Below, one piece after another: positions 1 to 7,371 of a DNA stretch of 64,000 nucleotides. This DNA is from Actinobacteria bacterium OV450. Lineage in GTDB: Bacteria > Actinomycetota > Actinomycetes > Streptomycetales > Streptomycetaceae. The notes beneath the pieces were generated by a model that was not told where the DNA came from, ran no database searches, and was given only the letters and a program-made list of their open reading frames with translations. The position numbers were made by a program, and so were the translations under genes. The stretch covers positions 62,001 to 126,000 of the forward strand of contig LJCW01000131.1 in the NCBI GenBank assembly GCA_001298555.1, read 5' to 3'. How positions within the stretch are numbered: the stretch's first letter is position 1; every line of letters begins with the position of its first letter.

Positions 1-471
1 CTTCGACTCCGGCTTCACGTACTGGCCCCCGTCGAGGATGTTGTCGAGGAAGTTGCGGGCGGTGCTGTCGTCGACCTGCGCGAAGCCGGTGCCGGTGGTC
101 TTGAGCTTGGTGGCCAGGGCGGCGAACAGGTTGATCGTGTCCTTGAACTGGTCATCGGCGAAGCGGGCGAAGCGCAGGGCCTGCGCCGAGACGTCCGCGT
201 GGGCCCGCGGGGCGCGGGCCATGGTGCTCGCGTCCCCGTCGGGGCGGCCCTCGTGGAGGAGCGCGGCGATCTCGATCAGCAGGTTGGCGTTGCCGTTGAT
301 GGACTGCGCCCCGGCGACGAGGCTCCCGGCCGGGCTCCCCGTCGTGCTCGCGTCGGCGGGCACGTGGTTGAGGCGCATGGCGGGTGACTGCTGCGCGAGT
401 ACGGCGGCCTTGTGCTGCGCCCATTCCGCGTCGAACGACATGTGTCCCCTGGTGAGTTGAACGTCGGACAT
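1..471 (-). CDS. Unknown protein, C-terminus cut off by window edge
   Basis: An open frame of up to 157 codons runs from an ATG at 471 (or 441) to the left edge with no stop, so the C-terminus is missing. The ATG at 441 is the better start: AGGGGA lies a few bases upstream, while the ATG at 471 has no ribosome binding site and sits inside an inverted repeat (466-495). The visible part is Ala-rich and helical, without signal peptide or membrane segment. Residues near the edge (FADDQFKDTINLFAALATKL, then a D-D-S-T-A-R-N stretch) recall the helical hairpin of WXG100/ESX-type substrates, but no W-x-G motif is visible. Family not recognised. It is divergent from the secreted protein gene at 519. 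Confidence 0.55.
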   Translation of the reverse strand, partial: MSDVQLTRGHMSFDAEWAQHKAAVLAQQSPAMRLNHVPADASTTGSPAGSLVAGAQSINGNANLLIEIAALLHEGRPDGDASTMARAPRAHADVSAQALRFARFADDQFKDTINLFAALATKLKTTGTGFAQVDDSTARNFLDNILDGGQYVKPESK

Positions 472-495
472 GGCTAGGATTCGATGGTCATGTCC
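466..495. promoter_or_regulatory. Inverted repeat in divergent intergenic region
   Basis: GGACATG (466-472) and CATGTCC (489-495) form a perfect 7-bp inverted repeat separated by 16 bases, between the divergent genes at 441 and 519. A -10-like TAGGAT (475-480), oriented toward the + gene, lies between the arms. The placement suits a repressor site acting on one or both promoters. This is inference; no regulator is identified. Confidence 0.35.
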
Positions 496-518
496 ATGCT
501 AATACGGGGAAATCGCAC

Positions 519-917
519 ATGAAGTTCCGCAACACGCGGCGAGCACTGGCCGGATTCGGTGCCGCCGTGACCCTGCTGGCCGGCTTCTCCGGAACCGCGC
601 AGGCCTCCTCCACCGCCCCCTCCATCGGCTACGGCTACTCCACCTCCGGTCCGGGCGTGAAGTGCGCCCAGATCTTCGCCAACCGCTACGGCGGGTACTC
701 GGGGCATATCCAGGAAGACGGCCGCTACGGGTCTGAGACGCAGACGGCGATCAAGCAGTTCCAGGCCCGCGCGCGCCGGGCGCCGTACAACTACCCGCTG
801 TCGGTCGACGGCGTGGTCGGCAAGCAGACCGGCACGGCCATGCTGCGGATCGCCCGTGACGACCACGACCTCGAACCGTGGATCTACGACACCTGCGTCC
901 ACCACCTGCCCAGCTGA
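519..917 (+). CDS. Secreted peptidoglycan-binding domain protein
   Basis: A 132-residue exported protein. Residues 1-30 form a Sec signal peptide: positive N-terminus (MKFRNTRR), hydrophobic core, and an AQA cleavage site followed by Ser. The mature part (about 45-115) matches a PG_binding_1 fold, with the typical pattern of a conserved Gly-Tyr-Gly segment, a D-G-x-Y-G-x-x-T turn, A-I-K-Q-F-Q, then V-D-G-x-V-G. Such domains bind cell-wall peptidoglycan and usually accompany a hydrolase; no catalytic domain is present here. GGGGAAA eight bases upstream supports the ATG. Two Cys residues (in VKCAQ and DTCVH) could form a disulfide outside the cell. Family assignment is fairly secure; a biological role cannot be given. 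Confidence 0.8.
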   Translation: MKFRNTRRALAGFGAAVTLLAGFSGTAQASSTAPSIGYGYSTSGPGVKCAQIFANRYGGYSGHIQEDGRYGSETQTAIKQFQARARRAPYNYPLSVDGVVGKQTGTAMLRIARDDHDLEPWIYDTCVHHLPS

Positions 918-1003
918 ACCGGCCCATGGGCGCTCCCTCGGCCACCCGAACACCCCGCTAGACTCGGCCGGCTGCTGATCAACTGACCTGCTACGGGGGA
1001 CTG

Positions 1004-1678
1004 GTGACGGTACGGGAGTTGCGCACCGCGGCCCGGGTGATCGGACGCCGCAACGCATTGCGCTACCTGGCGATCGGGGTCGGGGCCTCACTGGCCGCGG
1101 CGTGCACGGGCAAGGGCGAAACGCCGACCGCGGTCACCGGGGGCGCGGCCGCACCGTTCTCGGCTCCGGTTCCCGGGCCGAAGGGCGCCGGGGCCGGCTC
1201 CTCCCCCTCCGCGCCCCCGGCTCCAGCCCCGTCCGGCCCGGGCGTGGTGGCCCGGGCCTTCGACGCCTTCATCGGCGGCACCTGGAAGATCGAGTCGACC
1301 ACCCCCGGCAGCAAGACCGTGCACGGCACGGCCACCGTGACGGCCCCGCCGGGCGGGAACGGCGGCTTCACCATCGTCTGGGACGCCGACGGCACCCCGG
1401 TCACATGGACCGGAGGCTGGCTGCTGCGCGGCGGCCACCTGCGCACCGACGTGTTCGAGGGCGGCAAGGAACTGAGGAAGCTGAGCGGCGGCGAGGCCCT
1501 GACGGTGCCGGGGACCGTCGAGAACACCGTCTCGCTCGCCCTCCCGTGGAAGCCGCCGGGCGCGGGCGGCACGGGCGACGGCCAGCAGTTGAAGGTGACC
1601 TACAAGGACAAGGTCCTGCGCATCGTCCACGACGACGGCCACGGCAGCGAGTCGGTGCACATCTGCACCCGTGCCTGA
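1004..1678 (+). CDS. Putative lipoprotein with twin-arginine-like signal
   Basis: A 224-residue protein starting with GTG behind a GGGGGA ribosome site. The N-terminus carries twin arginines (GRRNALRYLAIG) before a hydrophobic run ending in LAAAC, which reads as a lipobox, so the protein is probably Tat-exported and lipid-anchored at Cys34. A Pro/Ala/Gly-rich spacer (about 40-80) precedes a compact beta-rich domain (about 85-224) with a G-T-W-K motif, the sort of small barrel seen in lipocalin-like or DUF-type lipoproteins. I do not recognise the family. A -10-like TAGACT at 959-964 would put transcription about 33 bases upstream of the start. The next gene is convergent. Confidence 0.7.
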   Translation: MTVRELRTAARVIGRRNALRYLAIGVGASLAAACTGKGETPTAVTGGAAAPFSAPVPGPKGAGAGSSPSAPPAPAPSGPGVVARAFDAFIGGTWKIESTTPGSKTVHGTATVTAPPGGNGGFTIVWDADGTPVTWTGGWLLRGGHLRTDVFEGGKELRKLSGGEALTVPGTVENTVSLALPWKPPGAGGTGDGQQLKVTYKDKVLRIVHDDGHGSESVHICTRA

Positions 1679-1687
1679 GGGCCGTCG

Positions 1688-1879
1688 TCAGATGCCGGAC
1701 GCGTGGGCCACGAACCCGGCCCAAGCGCCGGACCCGACCGTCAGGTGGGCCCGCTCGATGTCCTTGGAGTCCCGGACCAGGACGGCGTCGGCGGTGGCAG
1801 CCACCTCGACGCAGTCGTTGATGTTGCTGCTGTCGCTGTAGCTGCTCTTGAACCACTCCAGCTCGGGGTTGTGGATCAT
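1688..1879 (-). CDS. DUF397 small protein (whiJ-locus type)
   Basis: A 63-residue acidic protein with the DUF397 signature: W-F-K-S-S-Y-S near residues 9-15, C-V-E-V-A in the middle, V-R-D-S-K, then a W-x-x-F near the end. DUF397 proteins are encoded next to XRE/DUF5753 regulators throughout Streptomyces and are thought to work with them in developmental control. Its ATG overlaps the stop of the upstream regulator (ATGA, 1876-1879), so the two are probably translationally coupled. It would be the second gene of that unit. Confidence 0.85.
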   Translation of the reverse strand: MIHNPELEWFKSSYSDSSNINDCVEVAATADAVLVRDSKDIERAHLTVGSGAWAGFVAHASGI

Positions 1880-2736
1880 GTCTCTCCCAGCAGTTTCTCG
1901 ACGAAGGCCCGTGACTCCCGGGGCGAGAGAGCCTGGGCCCGGATCATGCCATATTGCAACTCAAGGATTCGGAGCTGCTTCGGATCGGAGACCGGGCGAC
2001 CGTTGAAGATGCCCTCGCCGCGTCCCACCGCCGAACCGTCCGCGAACTTCAGCACTTGGATCAGGCCCTCCATTCCGGCGTGATCGTCACAGTTGGTCGG
2101 CATCACCTGGATCGTGACATTCCGCAACTGGCTCAACTCCAACAGGCGTTCGAGTTGAGCGCGCCGAACCATTGTGCCCCCGATGGTGCGCCGCAGGGTC
2201 ACCTCTTCTTGGACGAAACTGAGCGCAGGGCCGGGCGACCGCTCGAAGATCGTCTGCCGCGCAAGCCGGGCGGCGACTCCCCGCTCCACCTCCTCCGGCG
2301 ACTGCGGAGGCTGCGCCATCTCGAACAGCGCCCGGGCGTAACTCTCGGTCTGCAACAGGCCATGAATGTTGTGGTTGCCGTAGGCGGCGAGTTCGACCGC
2401 CTTCCCCTCCATCTTCGCCAGGGCTCGGACCTTCTTCGGGTACCGGACCTGTTCCAGGTCCACCTTCATCGCGGCGATCCTGCCGCCCGCCTTCAGTACG
2501 GCGTCCGCCTTGTCCAGGTACTCGGGGCGGGGGATCCGCTTGCCCGCCTCGACCTTGCGGACCTGGTCCTCCCCGTACCCGACCGCCGTGCCGAACTCGG
2601 CCGCCCGCATGCCGGCGGCCTCGCGCCAGGCCTTGAGCTGGCGGCCCAGCGCGGCCACCACGGCCACGCCCTGTTCGTCCTCCGGGTCCACGTCCCAGCC
2701 GGGCTCTTCCGTACCGTCACTGCTGTCCACGCTCAT
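1876..2736 (-). CDS. XRE-family regulator with DUF5753 domain (WhiJ-like)
   Basis: A 286-residue cytoplasmic DNA-binding protein. Residues about 25-80 form a Cro/C1 helix-turn-helix (GRQLKAWREAAGM, EFGTAVGYGEDQVRKVEAG). The rest is DUF5753, with the typical G-L-L-Q-T-E-S-Y-A-R-A-L and Q-V-M-P motifs. The ATG at 2736 is chosen over upstream in-frame starts because GGAGGT lies nine bases before it and the upstream extension looks non-coding. It overlaps the DUF397 gene by four bases and is divergent from an ATP-binding protein gene. This three-gene layout is that of the S. coelicolor whiJ locus, whose regulator represses development. The presence of mqnC and nuo downstream is compatible with orthology, but many paralogous sets exist, so the symbol is withheld. 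Confidence 0.85.
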   Translation of the reverse strand: MSVDSSDGTEEPGWDVDPEDEQGVAVVAALGRQLKAWREAAGMRAAEFGTAVGYGEDQVRKVEAGKRIPRPEYLDKADAVLKAGGRIAAMKVDLEQVRYPKKVRALAKMEGKAVELAAYGNHNIHGLLQTESYARALFEMAQPPQSPEEVERGVAARLARQTIFERSPGPALSFVQEEVTLRRTIGGTMVRRAQLERLLELSQLRNVTIQVMPTNCDDHAGMEGLIQVLKFADGSAVGRGEGIFNGRPVSDPKQLRILELQYGMIRAQALSPRESRAFVEKLLGET

Positions 2737-2892
2737 GCCGCGCCCACCTCCGACGAGCCGATGTCCTCCGCGCCCCGTACCCGGCGGCCCCGTCCGGACA
2801 GCCCGGACAGGGCCGGACAACCACCGGACAGACGCGGGACGTACGGGCGGTGCCGCTTCTCACGTTACGCACGGGCCGCCACGCTGAGTGAC

Positions 2893-3300
2893 GTGATTCC
2901 TCAACTCGTCGACTTTCACGTCCAGCTGTCCGCCACGCCGCGCGGGGCTCGACTCGGCCGGGTGCTCGCCGCCGAACAACTGCGCTCCTGGGGGCTGCCC
3001 TTGGAGGTGCCCGCGCAGATCATCGCGGAGCTCGCCACCAACGCGGTGACCCACGGGCGGGTGCCCGGACGGGACTTCCGGCTGGCACTCACGGTCACCC
3101 CCGACACCCTGCTCATCGAGGTGACGGACCCCCGGGGCGACCGGATCCCGCAGATCCGCGAGCCGGGGCGGGGGCTCGTGCTGGTCGAGGCGCTCGCGGA
3201 GCGTTGGGGCGTACGGGAAGGGCCGGCCCCCTGCAAGGTGGTGTGGGCGGAGGTGCCGCTCGCCACCGTCCCCCGGGGCGTCGCGATCCGGCGCGCTTAG
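2893..3300 (+). CDS. ATP-binding protein, RsbW/SpoIIAB-type HATPase
   Basis: A 135-residue GHKL-type ATPase domain. The N box reads E-L-A-T-N-A-V-T-H-G, the G1 box D-P-R-G-D, and a G-R-G-L-x-L-V segment follows, as in anti-sigma-factor kinases of the RsbW/SpoIIAB class and the many single-domain Streptomyces relatives. The likely start is GTG 2893, giving M-I-P-Q-L-V-D-F-H-V-Q-L, which matches how these proteins begin; the open frame upstream has no credible start. It is divergent from the WhiJ-like regulator, 156 bases away, as in whiJ-type loci. Partner and substrate are unknown. Confidence 0.8.
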   Translation: MIPQLVDFHVQLSATPRGARLGRVLAAEQLRSWGLPLEVPAQIIAELATNAVTHGRVPGRDFRLALTVTPDTLLIEVTDPRGDRIPQIREPGRGLVLVEALAERWGVREGPAPCKVVWAEVPLATVPRGVAIRRA

Positions 3301-3526
3301 ACGCATAAGGACCAAAGCACCGGTGGGAAGAACCAACCCACCCACCCCACCCCACCACCGTCGGACCCCCGTCGCCCGGTCGGGTGAACTGTGCCAACCG
3401 GGCTGGATTCGAAGATGGTTGGCGGGCATATGCTCGGCCCCGACAACGACCACAGACATGAGACGGCCCCCGGCGGGACTGGCATCCCGGTCGAGGGCCT
3501 GACCAAGTAGGAAGCAGCCCTTCCTC

Positions 3527-4933
3527 ATGGCTCTTCGGCAGCCTAGCGTGCCTTCGCGCGACTCGTCCCGGGTTCCCGCCGGGACTCCCCGATCCGGTGT
3601 CATCCACGTCAACACGTGGCACGCCAGTCACTACACCGTGATCGGCAATCACCTCCTCCAGCACCGCGAGCTGTCGGCGACGGCCATCGGGATCGCGGGG
3701 CACATCCAGTCGCTGCCGGGCGGCGCCCCGGTCGGCATCAGGGCGCTCATGCACCGGTTCCCGGAGGGCGAGAAGCGCATCAGCGCAGCCCTGCGGGAGC
3801 TGGAGCGGTGCGGTTACCTGGAACGCCGGACCGAGCGGCTGGCCACGGGCCGGGTGGTGACCCGCACGTACTCGTACAACAAGCCGCGGACCGGCCCGGA
3901 CGAGCCGCCTCCTCCGCCCCCGCCACCTCCGCCCTCGTGCAGCGAGCCCGCCCCGGATCCGGCCCCGGCCGCAGCCGCAGGCCGGGCCCCTGACTCGGAC
4001 GCGGCCGCGGCCGCGGCCCCGTGCCTGGACGCGGACCCGGCCCTGGCCCCAGACGCGGCCCTGGCCCCGGGCCCGGGCGCGGACCGGGAGCCGGACCTGA
4101 CGTCGGACCAGGGCGCGGGCGCGGCTCCGGCACTGGGCGCGGACCCGACGCCAGACCCGGCCCCGTGCCCGTGTTCGGCCCCGGACCGGGAGCCGACCCC
4201 GACGTCGGACCCGACGTCGGACCCGACCGCGGACCCGGCCCCGGACCCGGCCCCGGCCCCGGCCCCGGGCCCGGACGTGGACCCGGGCCCGGCCGCCGAC
4301 CGGGAGCCGACCCCGACCCCGACGCCGGACCCGGCCCCGGACCGGGAGCCGACCCCGACGCCGGACGCGGACGCGGATCCTGGCTCGTGCCCGGCCCCGG
4401 ACCGGGAACCGCACTCCGGCCCGACCCCGGATTCCGGCCCGACCCCGGGTTCCGGCCCGAGCTGGGATCCTGCTCGGGGGCCGGCCGCGGGGGTGGACAC
4501 CGGTGCGGGGCCGGGCCACGGGACGGACTGGGGCCCGGTTTCCGGATCCTGGCCCGCACCGCGGCACCTGCACCCCGGGGCGGCCGATCTGCTCGCCGGT
4601 CTGCGGCACCTCGACCCGCGCCTGCTCCTGGCCGCGCGCGACGTGGAACGCCTCGCACCCGGCGTATCGACCTGGCTGGACCGGGGCGCGGACCCCGAGG
4701 CGGTCGGGCTGGCCCTGACCACGAACCTCCCGGAGCCGATGCGCAGCCCCGCCGCGGTACTGGCGTACCGCCTCAAAGAGCTGCTCCCACCCCACCTGCC
4801 ACAGGCCTCGGCGTCGAAGCCCGCCAGACGCCCGGACCCCTTCCAGACCTGTGACGGCTGCGAACGCGCCTTCCGTTCCCCGCACCCGGGCCGCTGCCGC
4901 GACTGCCCGCCGCCGCCCGCAGCGGCCGCTTAG
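3527..4933 (+). CDS. Winged-helix protein with Asp/Pro-rich linker and Cys4 tail
   Basis: A 468-residue protein in three parts. Residues 20-125 resemble a helix-turn-helix domain common in Streptomyces: V-I-H-V-N-T-W-H, then ALRELERCGYLERR and GRVVTRTYSYN, the recognition helix and wing of a replication-initiator-like winged helix. Residues about 125-345 are low complexity (Pro, Asp, Ala, Gly) with five D-R-E-P repeats. Residues about 350-468 form a folded helical domain (L-H-P-G-A-A-D-L-L, D-P-E-A-V-G-L-A-L) ending in C-x2-C ... C-x2-C (CDGC, CRDC), a probable zinc knuckle. The family is widespread in streptomycetes but I know of no assigned function. AGGAAG lies upstream of the ATG. Confidence 0.75.
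   Translation: MALRQPSVPSRDSSRVPAGTPRSGVIHVNTWHASHYTVIGNHLLQHRELSATAIGIAGHIQSLPGGAPVGIRALMHRFPEGEKRISAALRELERCGYLERRTERLATGRVVTRTYSYNKPRTGPDEPPPPPPPPPPSCSEPAPDPAPAAAAGRAPDSDAAAAAAPCLDADPALAPDAALAPGPGADREPDLTSDQGAGAAPALGADPTPDPAPCPCSAPDREPTPTSDPTSDPTADPAPDPAPAPAPGPDVDPGPAADREPTPTPTPDPAPDREPTPTPDADADPGSCPAPDREPHSGPTPDSGPTPGSGPSWDPARGPAAGVDTGAGPGHGTDWGPVSGSWPAPRHLHPGAADLLAGLRHLDPRLLLAARDVERLAPGVSTWLDRGADPEAVGLALTTNLPEPMRSPAAVLAYRLKELLPPHLPQASASKPARRPDPFQTCDGCERAFRSPHPGRCRDCPPPPAAAA
3900..4560 (+). repeat. Low-complexity GC repeat encoding Asp/Pro/Ala linker
   Basis: About 660 bases built from short variants of gac-ccg-gcc and gcc-ccg-gac, encoding runs such as D-P-A-P-D-P-A-P and five D-R-E-P-containing units. 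The pattern leaves several frames open on both strands over the same interval, a by-product of composition rather than evidence of overlapping genes. Slippage is likely to make the length vary between strains. Confidence 0.85.
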
Positions 4934-4939
4934 CCGCGC

Positions 4940-5329
4940 TTAGCCGAGCTTGGTCGTGTAGTCGGAGTAGAAGGTCTTGCCCGAGGTGTGGTCGATGACC
5001 TTGGCCCGGCAGGTGCCGCGGGCGCCGACGGCGAAGACGTAGCTGCGGGTCTGGTTCGGGCTGATCCAGAAAGCACCCTGGTCGCCGTAGGTGTAGCCGT
5101 TCTGGCATTCGAGGTTGAAGTCGACGTAGTGGGCCTTGCCGTCGTCCCACGGCCGGATCCACTCGGCGTCGTAACCGTTGTCCACGGTGCGGACGCAGGA
5201 GTTGCCCTCGTTCCAGAAGCGGCACTTCCACGAGCCTGCCGCCTCGGCCGAGGAAGCGAAGGCGACCGTGCCGGTGACGACGGTGAGGGCGGCGGCAGCC
5301 AGTGTGCCGATGCGCTTGGCGATGTTCAT
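4940..5329 (-). CDS. Small secreted protein, unknown function
   Basis: A 129-residue exported protein. The ATG at 5329 is preceded by AGGGGGA at good spacing. Residues 1-31 form a Sec signal peptide (MNIAKRIG, hydrophobic core, A-E-A-A cleavage region). The mature part is about 98 residues, Trp/Tyr-rich with four Cys (CRFW, SCVRT, LECQ, TCRA), likely two disulfides, and ends in TTKLG. It probably forms a small beta domain. I do not recognise the family. The stop lies seven bases past the stop of the convergent winged-helix gene, leaving no room for a separate terminator. Confidence 0.75.
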   Translation of the reverse strand: MNIAKRIGTLAAAALTVVTGTVAFASSAEAAGSWKCRFWNEGNSCVRTVDNGYDAEWIRPWDDGKAHYVDFNLECQNGYTYGDQGAFWISPNQTRSYVFAVGARGTCRAKVIDHTSGKTFYSDYTTKLG

Positions 5330-5517
5330 GTGGTCCCCCTGGATGCCTCTGATACGGCATGTCGAACGGACGCCGGGCAGCGTGCACCGGCCGCGGCGTG
5401 ATTCCGACGTTGATTCGAACTTACCAACGGGGACTGACAGTTCAGGCAGTTCGACACGTCTGCCGGACAGGGGGGACGCGCGTCCCGCCGGGCCGCGGGT
5501 GTGGCAGCCTGGGCCGC

Positions 5518-5868
5518 ATGGCTTCTGTACTGGTGATCGGTTACGACCCGCAGGCGATACCGGGTGTCGACGGGGTGGCGCTCCGCGCAGCCCTCGACGC
5601 CGAGCTGGACCGGTTCGGAGAGCACGGCATCGACGCGGCCATGGCGCTGGTCGTCTTCGACGGGTCGACCGAGGCCGCACTCGTCGCGACGCTGGGCGAA
5701 CGGCCGTGGGACGTGGTCGTCGTCGGAGGCGGGATCCGCAAGGCGGAGCAACTGCTCGCCCTCTTCGAGCGGATCGTGAACCTGATCCGCACCCACGCCC
5801 CCCAGGCGGCCATCGCGTTCAACACCAACGGCGGCGACAGCGTCGAGGCGGCCCGGCGCTGGCTCTGA
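5518..5868 (+). CDS. Conserved hypothetical cytoplasmic protein
   Basis: A 116-residue soluble protein beginning MASVLVIGYDPQAIPGVDG. It alternates beta strands (A-L-V-V-F-D, W-D-V-V-V-V-G-G-G-I-R) and helices as a small Rossmann-like fold, and ends with I-A-F-N-T-N-G-G-D-S-V-E-A-A. Close relatives occur widely in actinomycetes as hypothetical proteins. The motif D-V-V-V-V-G-G-G-I-R-K suggests a phosphate- or ligand-binding loop, but no catalytic residues can be named. ATG 5518 is the first start with coding-like sequence after it. A stand-alone gene. Confidence 0.7.
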   Translation: MASVLVIGYDPQAIPGVDGVALRAALDAELDRFGEHGIDAAMALVVFDGSTEAALVATLGERPWDVVVVGGGIRKAEQLLALFERIVNLIRTHAPQAAIAFNTNGGDSVEAARRWL

Positions 5869-5984
5869 GCCAGGCCGCGACCTGCGGTTTTCCCTGGACA
5901 GCGGAGGTCGGTCCGACATAGCTTCCCCCCGCACCCCTTCTGTGGGCGCTCTTCCGTTTCCGTGCCCAGGGGGTCCGTACCGTC

Positions 5985-6665
5985 ATGTCCGCTTCCGGTG
6001 TTCTCCGTCCACGCCCACCCTTCCCCGGCCGGGCGGCCGGCCGGAGGGACGCCCTGCTCACGGGTGTATGCGCCGCGCTGGCGGCGGTGGCCGCCGGTGA
6101 CGCGTTCTCCGTGTACGTCGGGATCCGCGCCCGTGCGGGAGTGAACGGGGGCGAGGGCTTCGCCTTCGCCTCGCAGGACCACCTGAACGAGACCGATCGG
6201 CTGTTCCACGTGTCGGACCAGATCCACGCGATCGCGCTGCTGGCCTGCGCGGCGGTCTTCATCACCTGGTTCCACCGCGCGCGCCGCACGGCCGGCGCGC
6301 AGGCGCCCGGCCGCTTCGACAAGGGGCCGGGCTGGGGCATCGGAGCCTGGTTCATCCCCTTCGCCTGCCTGTGGCTCCCGTACCGGATGGCCGTGGACAT
6401 GTGGTCGGAGGGCCTGCGGCAGTCGCCCGCCGATGCGGCCGGCAGCGGCTCCTTCTGGCCCGTCAACCTCTGGTGGGGCTCGTTCGTCGGTTCGAGCCTG
6501 CTCCAGCAGTACGCCACGCTGAACTACCGCTCGGCGGCGGATCTCGACGCCCTCCTGGACGCCGTGACGCTGGGCATGACCGCCGACGCCCTGCACATCG
6601 CGGCGGCCGCTGCGGCGGCCCACTTCGCGGTCCGCCTCACCGGCATGCAGGCCCGTCACGCCTGA
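5985..6665 (+). CDS. DUF4328 membrane protein
   Basis: A 226-residue integral membrane protein. Hydrophobic segments lie at about 24-46, 76-93, 112-132 and 150-168, with a fifth weaker one near 195-217. The segment G-W-G-I-G-A-W-F-I-P-F-A-C-L-W-L-P-Y, followed by M-W, is the hallmark of DUF4328, a streptomycete-enriched family of unknown function. An AGGGGG lies 12 bases before the ATG, slightly far for a ribosome site. No operon partner; the following gene is convergent. Confidence 0.8.
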   Translation: MSASGVLRPRPPFPGRAAGRRDALLTGVCAALAAVAAGDAFSVYVGIRARAGVNGGEGFAFASQDHLNETDRLFHVSDQIHAIALLACAAVFITWFHRARRTAGAQAPGRFDKGPGWGIGAWFIPFACLWLPYRMAVDMWSEGLRQSPADAAGSGSFWPVNLWWGSFVGSSLLQQYATLNYRSAADLDALLDAVTLGMTADALHIAAAAAAAHFAVRLTGMQARHA

Positions 6666-6750
6666 CGCGGGCCGCGAAGCGGTCGGCGTCCGGCCTCGGC
6701 GGGGGCGGTGTCAGGTGTCCCCGCCGGGGCCGGGAGGCCGGGGTCGGCGG

Positions 6751-7101
6751 TCAGTCGGTGAAGACGACCGAGCGGAGCTTGAGGCGCTCCGAGCCGTAGC
6801 CCGTGTATGCGCGCAGGGTGAAGTGCGCGCCCTCGCAGCCCGGTTCGGTGAAGACGGTCGCCGGCCTGTCGGTCCGGTTGCGCGGGGAGAAGGCCGGTTC
6901 GCTGGCGTTCGGGTCGGCCACCTCCGGCAGGGTGATGCACTCCCAGTCCGCCGGGTCGACGAGCGCCGCCTGCTGAGGGCCGCCGTCGAGGCCGACGTAC
7001 GAGTACCGGAACTCGCCGGTCGCGGCCGAAGCGGACGTCGGGAGGGTCAGGGCAAGGGTGAAGGCGCCGAAGGCGGCGACGGCGGCATTGCGAAGACGCA
7101 T
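6751..7101 (-). CDS. Small secreted protein, unknown function
   Basis: A 116-residue exported protein. A Sec signal peptide occupies residues 1-26 (MRLRNAAVAAFGAFTL, ending A-S-A-A). The mature region has two Cys (WECIT, EPGCEG) and a beta-rich profile. Its layout, ECITLPEV... then EPGCEG..., matches small secreted actinomycete proteins of beta/gamma-crystallin-like or unknown type. ATG 7101 is selected because the signal peptide starts there and GAGGGA lies about ten bases upstream. No enzymatic motif. Confidence 0.7.
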   Translation of the reverse strand: MRLRNAAVAAFGAFTLALTLPTSASAATGEFRYSYVGLDGGPQQAALVDPADWECITLPEVADPNASEPAFSPRNRTDRPATVFTEPGCEGAHFTLRAYTGYGSERLKLRSVVFTD

Positions 7102-7300
7102 CAGGGTTTTCCCTCGGGAGAGCGACAACGTGCAGGCACCACCTTTCCGCGCCCGGCGCGGCCCGGTCACCGGTCACCCGCCGCTGAATCGATCCGCCCT
7201 CGCCCGAACGGCGCAGCCGGGGCTCCTGTGGCGCCCGGGGGGTCGTGGTGCGCGGGGTGTGGAGGAGTCGGGTGGGTTCGGGTCGGACCGCTCGAAGGGC

Positions 7301-7340
7301 TGGTCAGAGGGGTTGTCCGTCCGTAGATTACCGGCGGTAA
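7301..7340 (+). promoter_or_regulatory. Predicted promoter and overlapping palindrome upstream of acyl-CoA synthetase
   Basis: TGGTCA (7301-7306) and TAGATT (7324-7329), separated by 17 bases, fit a vegetative promoter. A perfect palindrome TTACCGGCGGTAA (7328-7340) overlaps the end of the -10 box and the expected start point near 7336, about 32 bases before the GTG. That is the classic position for repression. The regulator is unknown; a TetR-type fatty-acid regulator is a guess. Confidence 0.45.
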
Positions 7341-7371
7341 CTCCGAGTCGAGCCGAGCCGAGGAGAGCGCC

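Noticed and set aside
3113-4885. Very long minus-strand open frame (about 590 codons) and two other long antisense frames across the repeat gene
   Set aside because: They arise from the GC-repeat composition, are Arg/Gly/Pro-rich, have no ribosome site, and oppose a gene with recognisable domains.
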